DNA of 5,242 nt, from contig CAIZMD010000213.1 in assembly GCA_903933995.1 (NCBI GenBank), forward strand, positions 1 to 5,242, given 5' to 3'. Below, in pieces: positions 1 through 5,242 of the stretch (positions within the stretch are counted from its first letter, which is position 1; every line of letters begins with the position of its first letter). Source of the stretch: an uncultured Bacteroidota bacterium (GTDB lineage Bacteria > Bacteroidota > Bacteroidia > Chitinophagales > Chitinophagaceae). The notes under the pieces are model-generated. The model was not told the origin of the DNA. It was given only the letters and a program-made list of their open reading frames with translations, and did no database searches. Position numbers and translations under genes: made by a program.

Positions 1-86
1 TAAAAGGAGCACCAAGTCCTGAGCAGGGAGCCAAAATTTTTGCGGACCATGATATGCAAGTAGTAGGCCCACCACTAAGTTTCTAG
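1..86 (+). CDS. C-terminal end of a truncated gene, possibly a cupin-domain protein
   Basis: The frame beginning at base 3 stays open for 27 codons and stops at TAG 84-86; the gene begins outside the window. The tail reads KGAPSPEQGAKIFADHDMQV and ends VVGPPLSF. From memory, small cupin proteins of the quercetin-dioxygenase-like type often end in a helix followed by a motif such as YGIEILGPPL, which this tail resembles. That is the only basis for the cupin suggestion, and no metal-binding histidines can be checked here. The other two forward frames meet stops early (TAA at 1-3, TGA at 26-28), which supports this frame. A hairpin 25 bp downstream could end its transcript. Confidence 0.45.
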   Translation, partial: KGAPSPEQGAKIFADHDMQVVGPPLSF

Positions 87-104
87 TTAGGAAAAAATAA
101 TGGC

Positions 105-112
105 TAAATTTG
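105..112 (+). promoter_or_regulatory. Possible Bacteroidota -7 promoter element (TAnnTTTG)
   Basis: TAAATTTG at 105-112 matches the Bacteroidota primary-sigma element TAnnTTTG exactly. A near-match to the -33 TTTG element, TTTC at 80-83, lies 21 bp upstream. If used, transcription would start around 117-120, inside the inverted repeat 112-136, leaving a leader of roughly 20 nt before ATG 141. An eight-base match with four fixed T/A-rich positions is weak evidence in AT-rich DNA, so this is a candidate only. Confidence 0.3.
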
Positions 113-136
113 TGCAACAGCGTTTGGCTGTTGCAC
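112..136 (+). terminator. Perfect 10-bp inverted repeat: terminator of the upstream gene or operator of the next one
   Basis: GTGCAACAGC (112-121) and GCTGTTGCAC (127-136) are exact reverse complements around the five-base loop GTTTG. The stem holds six G/C pairs and would be stable in RNA. Only TTT follows before C and the ATG at 141, so the U-tract is short for a strong intrinsic terminator. It lies 25 bp after the stop at 84-86, a normal terminator position. The same DNA abuts the promoter match at 105-112, so it could instead be a repressor site or a leader hairpin that controls the gene at 141. The inverted repeat is certain; its role is not. Confidence 0.5.
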
Positions 137-140
137 TTTC

Positions 141-569
141 ATGATTAAGAAAAAACCTGGTATAGATATTATTGATAAGGTTCTGGATGCTTGTTACAAA
201 TACAATCCAGACGCTCTGTTTATCATGAGTCTCATGCACCAGTATGAGGAACGTGGTTCCTTGAGCAAAAAACAAATGGAGGGTCTTTACCTAAAAGCGG
301 CCAAGGTTCCAGACCTGCCACCCAATTGGTTGGCTACCCTAGAAGCAGAGATTATTAAAAGACCCAACCGGGATAAAACACCAGCAGCATCTCTGAAACC
401 CCTTGAAGAAAAAGATTTGGCTACAGAAGGCCGGATCAAAGCCATTTTAGATAAATATCCCCAACACAAAAGAGTGGTTTTTTTGCAATCTAAAATTAGT
501 AACAACCAAGTACTAAGCCTAGATGAGAAAAAAGAAGTAGAGAAATTTCACAAGCTTTTAATCAAGTGA
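141..569 (+). CDS. Small charged helical protein of unknown function
   Basis: Encodes 142 residues with no signal peptide or membrane segment, so it is probably cytoplasmic. ATG 141 is the only credible start: the in-frame stop TAA at 105-107 lies upstream and no ATG, GTG or TTG falls between. The protein is rich in Lys and Glu and looks mostly helical. Residues 20-55 contain QYEERGSLSKKQ, resembling the QxxxxGxLSxKQ helix pattern that I recall from small bacterial and phage-like DNA-associated proteins. Residues 105-142 have a similar layout (KYP, about 15 residues, LSLDEKKEVEKF), so the two ends may be a diverged duplication joined by a Pro/Lys-rich linker at about 74-90. I do not recognise the family. 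No Shine-Dalgarno sequence precedes the start; a hairpin ends 4 bp upstream. The gene converges on the lipoprotein gene, with 62 bp between them. Confidence 0.75.
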   Translation: MIKKKPGIDIIDKVLDACYKYNPDALFIMSLMHQYEERGSLSKKQMEGLYLKAAKVPDLPPNWLATLEAEIIKRPNRDKTPAASLKPLEEKDLATEGRIKAILDKYPQHKRVVFLQSKISNNQVLSLDEKKEVEKFHKLLIK

Positions 570-631
570 TTTTCTTGCTACAAGCTTCCAATCTATAGCG
601 GAAACCCTGGTCCCGTTTTAGATCTTGACGG

Positions 632-1114
632 CTATTGTTTTACTTCTAGTTTGCGTAATGCAAGTTTACCCTCAATCATCAAAATGGCATACAACTCAAA
701 GTCTAGCTCATTTGTTTTTAAGGGTTTCTCCTCTCCGTTCATATTGGGTAAAAATTTTAAACCTGAATTCAATGCTGCACTTAAAGCCGTAATAGATTCA
801 GGTATTTTAGCATCCGTACCAATGCCATAAGAAGCAAGGGAGCCGTTTTCAAAAACCATTTTCAAATCGCTCTGCCCAAAACCAGATTTTGTTTTGGCAT
901 AAAATGCTTCAGACAAATCTGGCAAATACACAATACTTGCTTTTTTACCACCATTGGCATTGGCATTTTTCTCTACCAATAAAAAAGGCTTTGGATAATG
1001 AAATTTAATAGCCGATGGTTTGCTTAGTTCTGGGTCACTATAAATTTTCACACCTGCACAAGAGCTAAAAAGCAATAAGAAAAATAGACTCAGTAGAATA
1101 ACAATGGTTTTCAT
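632..1114 (-). CDS. Putative lipoprotein, second gene after the patatin-like lipase
   Basis: Encodes 160 residues beginning with a lipoprotein signal peptide: Lys2, a very hydrophobic stretch at residues 4-16, then lipobox FSSC with Cys19 as the predicted acylated residue. Position +2 is Ala and no acidic run follows Cys19, so the surface-export signal described for some Bacteroidota lipoproteins is not apparent; a periplasm-facing location is more likely. The mature part has no Cys and shows FHYPKPFLLVE at 38-48 and a strand-like stretch DLKMVFENGSLASYGIGTD at about 83-101, followed by a helix. I do not recognise a named domain. The start lies six bases after the patatin-like gene's stop, so the two are almost certainly co-transcribed. 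The product may assist, anchor or restrain the lipase. The coding call is strong, the role unknown. Confidence 0.82.
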   Translation of the reverse strand: MKTIVILLSLFFLLLFSSCAGVKIYSDPELSKPSAIKFHYPKPFLLVEKNANANGGKKASIVYLPDLSEAFYAKTKSGFGQSDLKMVFENGSLASYGIGTDAKIPESITALSAALNSGLKFLPNMNGEEKPLKTNELDFELYAILMIEGKLALRKLEVKQ

Positions 1115-1120
1115 GAAATC

Positions 1121-3340
1121 TTATTTTGGTGATGAAATAAATGGAATGATTTTTTCAACCATGGCATTACAATAGAGGTCAATTCTTTGCATGGCTGTAT
1201 GTGATAGTACCCAGTTCATGGGTAAGTTTTTTGTATTGATGTCTAGCTCAAGCTGTAACAAATGCGCTGGTCCAAACCTTTGTAAGCAATACTCATTTAA
1301 GTTATTGATGGCAAGGGTTGTTCTAGCATTTCTAGTTTGGTAAACCGCATGTAGTAATTCGGAAAATTCATTTGCCAAGTGGATACCTTTGTTGAAAGTA
1401 GCATCCTTACCAGAAAAATTGAAACAAAGGATCTTGGGTTGCAATCTGGGATGTTGTTCAAAGGGTATTTTGCGCAATAATTGCAGCAGGGTTTCTTGAC
1501 CACTGTTCTCAAAATAACCTCCATCTACATAATGTCTTCTTGTTTTACTATCACCTATTTGATTTGAGAACATGGCTGCAGGAGATAGCAAAGGAAATCT
1601 GGCACTCAGGTTGATTGCTGAACTTAAAGCAATTGGAACAGGATATCGTGAAGCAAGGTCTCGTTCTTTTGAAAGAGGAATAACATTGTTCAAGTTTAGG
1701 TTACTCCAAACACAGGGCAAACCGGTTTCCGCTTCAACAGTTTGAAATAATACAGCTGGCGCGATATTAGAATTTGGAATTGCTTGCTCAAAATGATTGG
1801 GAATATTACTGTTCAGCGTTGCTTCCTCCCAACCCTTTTCCCAAGATTGTTCCAAGGCAATGGCCCTATCTAAAACAGGAAGATGCCAAGGAATCAAATA
1901 CTGTACTATTTCTGCAAAGACCAATTTGCCCGTAGTTGCAGATAAAAAATCTAGTTCAAAAAACCGCTTACTTATGGAACTTAATTCTTGGTCAGGCAAA
2001 CTGTTTTTAATTTCCTGAATGCTTTGAAAAAATCCTGCGCCAAGGCTACCGCCAGATACCGTACTATAAGCATAGACGCGCTTTGAGAAACTAGGATCCG
2101 CATCGGCCAATTTAGAAAGTAGCAAGGCAGTAAATGCACCAGTTCTTAGTGCCCCTCCTTCTGCAGCAATTAAATAAATAGGAATACTATCTGCATGACT
2201 GGTTGATTCTACTTGCTTAGCCCATGCATCAAAATGAGTAGTTACCAATGGAGACGGTTCTGTTCTTGCATTTTGGAGTACCCTAATGGGATGGTCTTGA
2301 TTTAGATAAGAACATAACAATACCCAGCCAATAACGCATAAACGATAGGGGAATTTGAACCTACCCAAGGGTTGGGCCTGATCCAGAAAATCTAACAAAA
2401 CATAGACCAATTGCCAACAACCAAAGCTAAAACAGATCAGGGCTGCAGCTCCTATAAGGGTATATGCAAGTAATGGAAGCAAGGAAAATACAAAGACCAA
2501 GCTTAGCGCAATAGCACAGAGGATCAGCAGTTGCTTGATTAAGCAACTGTAAAAAGACAAGGGAATCCTAAAGACCCAGGTTTGAGTAGGATAGGGTTGA
2601 TGGTAAATTCCCTGTTCTATCAAAACAAATCCTTCTGGGATAAAGGATCCATTGGGTAAGGGCGTTTCTCTGGGTAGATCATTTTCAACCATTGATTTGC
2701 TTGTTCCATGGTCTTCTTTAATAGGTAAGCTGCCAGCAGGAAAATCAATTCTGTATTGATTAAAAATGCCATAGAGTTTCCCTGTCCAAAATGCTTCTTT
2801 GGCAGATAAGCGCATCCATTTTCTAAATATGGGGATTTTTCTTTTGGCGTGATAGAGTTGAAAGAGCAACCAACATGATGCAGTTAACAGCGCTATAAGT
2901 ATCAATAATACCGCAAGTGGAAAACCACTATCAGACTGATTTTGAACATAGGCTTTGACCAAACCAATACCCAAGATGAGTATGGGTGCGTACAAACAAA
3001 ATTTTGCCAATTGCACCTGTAATGATTTTCTAGATTGTACAGATGCTATAGAAAGAGAATGACCTGAATTGTCTGTCATGTATAAAAGCATCCTACAGCA
3101 AAACTCTGAAGAGATTGACCAGAAGAAAACAGCGATGATTAAAAACAATAAGGTTATGGGGTTACCCACCTGAAAACTATTTTCCAGTAAAAGCAATAAG
3201 ACATCTGTTCCTTGAGGCAAGAAAAGAAAGGCGATTATCGCCATACAGTGAAAGACCATTAATACCCAGATACCCCTACATACAAAGAACAGGTTTCTGC
3301 TAAATTCTAAGAATTGGTCTGGTAATTTGGTTACTGGCAT
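1121..3340 (-). CDS. Polytopic membrane protein with C-terminal patatin-like phospholipase domain
   Basis: Encodes 739 residues. The N-terminal half has about seven hydrophobic spans, near residues 17-41, 60-76, 111-131, 140-162, 265-288, 290-316 and 331-346. The C-terminal half, about 386-660, is patatin-like: an oxyanion-type motif EGGALRTG (394-401), the nucleophile elbow GGSLG with Ser432, and DGG with catalytic Asp606. Patatins use this Ser-Asp dyad to hydrolyse acyl esters of phospholipids or other lipids; the substrate here is unknown. The oxyanion motif departs from the usual GGGxRG, with Ala397 and Thr400 where Gly is common. Basic stretches at about 165-177 and 327-333 fit the positive-inside rule if the N-terminus is cytoplasmic and the lipase domain periplasmic. 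ATG 3340 follows an in-frame TGA (3349-3347) by two codons, fixing the start. It is the first gene of an operon with the lipoprotein. Confidence 0.88.
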   Translation of the reverse strand: MPVTKLPDQFLEFSRNLFFVCRGIWVLMVFHCMAIIAFLFLPQGTDVLLLLLENSFQVGNPITLLFLIIAVFFWSISSEFCCRMLLYMTDNSGHSLSIASVQSRKSLQVQLAKFCLYAPILILGIGLVKAYVQNQSDSGFPLAVLLILIALLTASCWLLFQLYHAKRKIPIFRKWMRLSAKEAFWTGKLYGIFNQYRIDFPAGSLPIKEDHGTSKSMVENDLPRETPLPNGSFIPEGFVLIEQGIYHQPYPTQTWVFRIPLSFYSCLIKQLLILCAIALSLVFVFSLLPLLAYTLIGAAALICFSFGCWQLVYVLLDFLDQAQPLGRFKFPYRLCVIGWVLLCSYLNQDHPIRVLQNARTEPSPLVTTHFDAWAKQVESTSHADSIPIYLIAAEGGALRTGAFTALLLSKLADADPSFSKRVYAYSTVSGGSLGAGFFQSIQEIKNSLPDQELSSISKRFFELDFLSATTGKLVFAEIVQYLIPWHLPVLDRAIALEQSWEKGWEEATLNSNIPNHFEQAIPNSNIAPAVLFQTVEAETGLPCVWSNLNLNNVIPLSKERDLASRYPVPIALSSAINLSARFPLLSPAAMFSNQIGDSKTRRHYVDGGYFENSGQETLLQLLRKIPFEQHPRLQPKILCFNFSGKDATFNKGIHLANEFSELLHAVYQTRNARTTLAINNLNEYCLQRFGPAHLLQLELDINTKNLPMNWVLSHTAMQRIDLYCNAMVEKIIPFISSPK

Positions 3341-3342
3341 GT

Positions 3343-3360
3343 TGGGTCATTAATGATCCA
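3343..3360. promoter_or_regulatory. Near-perfect 18-bp palindrome just upstream of the patatin-like gene
   Basis: The core TCATTAATGA (3347-3356) is a perfect palindrome. After one G/T mismatch pair (3346 and 3357), the symmetry continues through TGG and CCA, giving an 18-bp palindrome with one imperfect position. It ends 2 bp before the ATG at 3340 on the minus strand and covers the region where a ribosome would load. It could be an operator for a dimeric regulator, or a short RNA hairpin that limits translation. The symmetry is seen directly; the function is inferred. Confidence 0.35.
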
Positions 3361-3435
3361 TTAGCCAGGGACGCCAATGCTTTTTCAAATTACAAAGGCC
3401 ATTGAAATTTTGCAATAGACCAATGAGGGTTATTA

Positions 3436-3464
3436 CACCCATTTTTTGACTTGAAAAAAGGGTG
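3436..3464. repeat. Inverted repeat with A/T core in the divergent intergenic region
   Basis: CACCC-A-TTTTTT (3436-3447) pairs with AAAAAAGGGTG (3454-3464) around the loop GACTTG, giving an 11-bp stem with one bulged A at 3441. It lies about 95 bp upstream of the patatin-like start and about 115 bp upstream of the permease start, between divergent genes. A terminator is not expected there, so a regulator site or a bent A-tract is as likely. It does not resemble an ArsR box that I can name. Confidence 0.3.
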
Positions 3465-3513
3465 AATTAACGGTAGGGTAATGATTAACTGCTCAATCCA
3501 AGTGATTATTGAA

Positions 3514-3521
3514 TAAGTTTG
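3514..3521 (+). promoter_or_regulatory. Likely -7 promoter element for the arsenic unit (TAnnTTTG)
   Basis: TAAGTTTG at 3514-3521 matches the Bacteroidota TAnnTTTG consensus exactly and lies in the intergenic region on the coding side of the permease. It predicts a start site near 3527 and a leader of about 50 nt before ATG 3578. I see no TTG at the expected -33 position, which weakens the call or suggests a regulated promoter. Confidence 0.45.
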
Positions 3522-3539
3522 TACCTACTTTATAAAATT

Positions 3540-3556
3540 GTCTTAGTGAGCAAGAC
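3540..3556 (+). promoter_or_regulatory. Short inverted repeat in the permease leader
   Basis: GTCTT (3540-3544) and AAGAC (3552-3556) are exact reverse complements separated by seven bases. The site lies just downstream of the start predicted from the 3514-3521 element and 21 bp before the permease ATG. Arsenic units are commonly repressed by ArsR-family dimers that bind short inverted repeats near the promoter, so this is a candidate operator. Five-base arms occur by chance often, and no ArsR gene is in the window. Confidence 0.2.
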
Positions 3557-3577
3557 TAATTGTTAAATCATACTATC

Positions 3578-4646
3578 ATGTCTGCAAATAATTGTGCACC
3601 TGCTGTTGAGAGAAAGAAATTAAGTTTCTTAGATAGGTACTTAACCCTTTGGATTTTCCTTGCCATGGCAATTGGGGTATCTATTGGATATTTTATTCCA
3701 TCTTCTTCCAATTTGATCAATTCATTTTCAGAAGGAACTACCAATATCCCATTGGCCATTGGACTAATCTTGATGATGTATCCTCCGTTTACAAAAGTTA
3801 GGTATGATCAATTGGGTCAAGTGTTTAAAAATACCAAGGTATTGGGGATCTCACTTTTATTGAATTGGGTGATTGGTCCCATCTTAATGTTTGTGCTAGC
3901 CATTTTATTCTTGCACAATCAGCCGGAATATATGATTGGACTTATTTTGATTGGATTGGCCAGATGTATTGCCATGGTGATTGTTTGGAATGATTTGGCA
4001 GAGGGCAGAAGAATATGCAGCAGGATTAGTAGCCCTAAATAGTATTTTTCAGGTCTTATTATATAGTGTATATGCTTATATATTTATTACGGTATTGCCA
4101 CCCTATTTTGGAATTAAGGGAACAGAAGTAAATATCACTATTGGGCAAATAGCAGAGAGTGTAGCCATTTATTTAGGAGTTCCTTTTGTGGCAGGATTTA
4201 TTACCCGATATGCCTTGATTAGATTAAAGGGAGAAGACTGGTTTCAACAAAAATTCATACCTATTGTATCTCCTATTACTTTAATTGCCCTACTATTTAC
4301 CATTGTGGTTATGTTTAGTTTAAAAGGGCAACTGATAGTTCAAATTCCATTTGATGTGATTAAGATTGCCATTCCAATGTTGATCTATTTTGCCATCATG
4401 TTTTTTATCAGTTTCTTAATTGGCAAAAAAATGGGAGCGGATTATTCAACCAATACTGCTATTGCATTTACTGCTGCTGGTAATAATTTTGAATTAGCTA
4501 TTGCAGTTTCTATTGGGGTATTTGGTATTAATAGCGGTCAGGCATTTACCGGCGTAATTGGCCCATTGGTAGAAGTGCCCGCCTTGATTATTTTGGTTAA
4601 TGTAGCATTTTGGTTAAGAGATAAGTATTACAAAAAAACAGTTTAA
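3578..4646 (+). pseudogene. acr3: ACR3-type arsenite efflux permease, reading frame split by a frameshift
   Basis: ACR3 permeases (BART superfamily, about 350 residues, ten spans) expel arsenite across the inner membrane. The first part, 3578-4042, encodes 154 residues starting MSANNC; the second part is open in another frame up to TAA 4644-4646. Joined at the break they give about 355 residues, the normal family length. Conserved features are present: LSFLDRYLTLWIFLAMAIG near the N-terminus, the GLARCIAMVIVWND segment with Cys130 (the TM4 cysteine needed for transport in characterised ACR3s), and NNFELAIAV with the conserved TM9 glutamate. The break lies at about 4007-4010, between LAEG and EYAAGLV. 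Upstream-frame translation then ends in ten unrelated residues at TAG 4040-4042. ATG 3578 is preferred over the in-frame TTG at 3560 because the family signature follows closely. A functional product would need a corrected sequence or recoding. The reductase homologue follows by 29 bp. Confidence 0.85.
4004..4013 (+). other. Frameshift site within the ACR3 gene
   Basis: Around GGC AGAA GAA, the upstream frame ends its homology at Gly (4004-4006) and the downstream frame resumes at Glu (4011-4013). Four bases separate these codons where a multiple of three is required. From memory, most relatives have two residues here (for example G-N-R-E or G-D-T-E), so a 2-base loss fits best; a 1-base gain leaving a single Arg also restores the frame. 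There is no A- or T-heptamer and no stop codon at the shift site, so it does not look like a classical -1 or prfB-type +1 recoding site. Confidence 0.8.
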
Positions 4647-4675
4647 AAAGCATTTTAATTTTAATAAAAATCATC

Positions 4676-5242
4676 ATGAAAAAACTTAGTATTTTTCTTG
4701 CGTTCCTAATTTTTGCCATTGCTTCATTTGCAACAGAAGACAAGAACCAACCCGTTTTATTACCAAGCCTTGTCAGCTATTTACAAAACGCAGAAAAGGG
4801 CTTTGCCGCAATTCCAGAAGATAGAAAACTAGAACTGCAAAAAGTGGCCCAATACATCAAGTCTTCTTTAAAAAAGGATAAAAAAGCAAATTTGATATTT
4901 ATATGTACCCATAATTCTAGAAGAAGCCATATGAGTCAATTATGGGCTTATGCAGCAGCATCCTATTATGGGATTAAATCTGTTGAAAATTATTCAGGTG
5001 GGTTAGAAGTAACAGCCTTTAATCAAAGATCTGTAACGGCATTGACTAAGGCTGGATTTGAAATTACAAAACAGTCAGAAGGAACAAATCCTCAATACGC
5101 GGTCATTTATGCTAAGGATGCGCCTGCTGTCATGGCTTTCTCTAAAAAATATATGGATGCACCAAATCCTGCCAAAAAGTTTGCAGCCATCATGACCTGT
5201 TCACATGCAGATGAGTCTTGTCCAATTGTACCTGGTGCAGCA
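4676..5242 (+). CDS. arsC: Exported arsenate reductase / LMW protein-tyrosine-phosphatase homologue (partial, 3' end missing)
   Basis: The frame is open for 189 codons to the window edge. The LMW-phosphatase P-loop CTHNSRR (Cys77 to Arg83, CX5R) is present, and CSHADESC supplies Cys175 and Cys182. These three cysteines correspond in arrangement to the Cys10/Cys82/Cys89 relay of Staphylococcus aureus ArsC, which reduces arsenate to arsenite with thioredoxin; plain LMW phosphatases lack the CX6C pair. About 50 residues separate the signal peptide from the P-loop core and look helical. Residues 1-19 form a Sec signal peptide: KK, a hydrophobic run at 4-16, then SFA before a predicted cut ahead of Thr20; there is no lipobox. 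Export is unusual for ArsC. ATG 4676 follows the permease stop by 29 AT-rich bases, suggesting co-transcription. The C-terminal phosphatase Asp-Pro region is outside the window. Whether it reduces arsenate or dephosphorylates proteins is open. Confidence 0.85.
   Translation, partial: MKKLSIFLAFLIFAIASFATEDKNQPVLLPSLVSYLQNAEKGFAAIPEDRKLELQKVAQYIKSSLKKDKKANLIFICTHNSRRSHMSQLWAYAAASYYGIKSVENYSGGLEVTAFNQRSVTALTKAGFEITKQSEGTNPQYAVIYAKDAPAVMAFSKKYMDAPNPAKKFAAIMTCSHADESCPIVPGAA

Noticed and set aside
552..587. Two AAGCTT copies (552-557 and 582-587) enclosing CAAG/CTTG arms between the convergent genes, a possible bidirectional terminator.
   Set aside because: The arms are only 6 and 4 bp and are separated by unpaired internal loops, with no clear U-tract, so the structure is too weak to call.
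550..587. Eight-base direct repeat ACAAGCTT (550-557 and 580-587), as a possible insertion or att-site scar.
   Set aside because: It is too short, there is no mobile-element gene nearby, and repeats of this size are expected by chance.
1797..2018. Open frame of 73 codons on the plus strand inside the patatin-like gene, and similar minus-strand frames at 1297-1524, 287-505 and 87-275.
   Set aside because: They lie opposite or inside strong coding genes, have no recognisable protein features and are explained as shadows of those genes.
3383..3395. A minus-strand -7 element for the patatin-like gene, from TGTAATTTG on the reverse strand.
   Set aside because: It is one base short of the TAnnTTTG spacing and has no convincing -33 partner, so no promoter was called for this gene.
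3560..3577. An in-frame TTG at 3560 as the permease start, adding six residues.
   Set aside because: ATG 3578 is a better start codon, is followed closely by the family-typical N-terminus, and leaves the short repeat at 3540-3556 in the leader.
4004..4013. Programmed ribosomal frameshifting in ACR3.
   Set aside because: No slippery heptamer, no stop codon at the shift site and no obvious stimulating hairpin immediately downstream; ACR3 genes are not known to use recoding.

Overview
The window looks like a piece of chromosome from a Bacteroidota bacterium, probably near Chitinophagaceae. This is inferred from three things: the sequence is AT-rich, start codons lack a clear Shine-Dalgarno sequence, and two places match the Bacteroidota promoter element TAnnTTTG. 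The arsenic proteins also read like Bacteroidota homologues. No similarity search was run, so the taxonomy is an inference.

Layout. Positions 1-86 hold the last 27 complete codons of a plus-strand gene, possibly a cupin. A perfect 10-bp inverted repeat (112-136) separates it from a small plus-strand gene of unknown function (141-569). This gene converges on a two-gene minus-strand unit (3340 down to 632). The first gene of that unit encodes a 739-residue protein with about seven membrane spans and a C-terminal patatin-like lipase domain. Six bases later comes a 160-residue lipoprotein. Topology and charge suggest that both act outside the inner membrane, so they may form a lipid-hydrolysing pair in the envelope.

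A divergent intergenic region (3341-3577) carries a promoter match and three inverted repeats. It leads rightward into an arsenic-resistance unit: an ACR3-type arsenite efflux permease followed 29 bp later by a thioredoxin-type (LMW-phosphatase fold) arsenate reductase homologue that runs off the window. ArsC normally makes arsenite from arsenate and ACR3 pumps it out.

Two things break that simple picture. The permease reading frame is split by a frameshift near 4007-4010, although both halves are otherwise well conserved. The reductase homologue has a clear Sec signal peptide, so it should be exported, which is odd for an enzyme normally fed by cytoplasmic thioredoxin. These two points, and the membrane-anchored patatin/lipoprotein pair, are the most interesting parts of the window. 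I found no tRNA, rRNA, CRISPR array, insertion sequence or phage feature.
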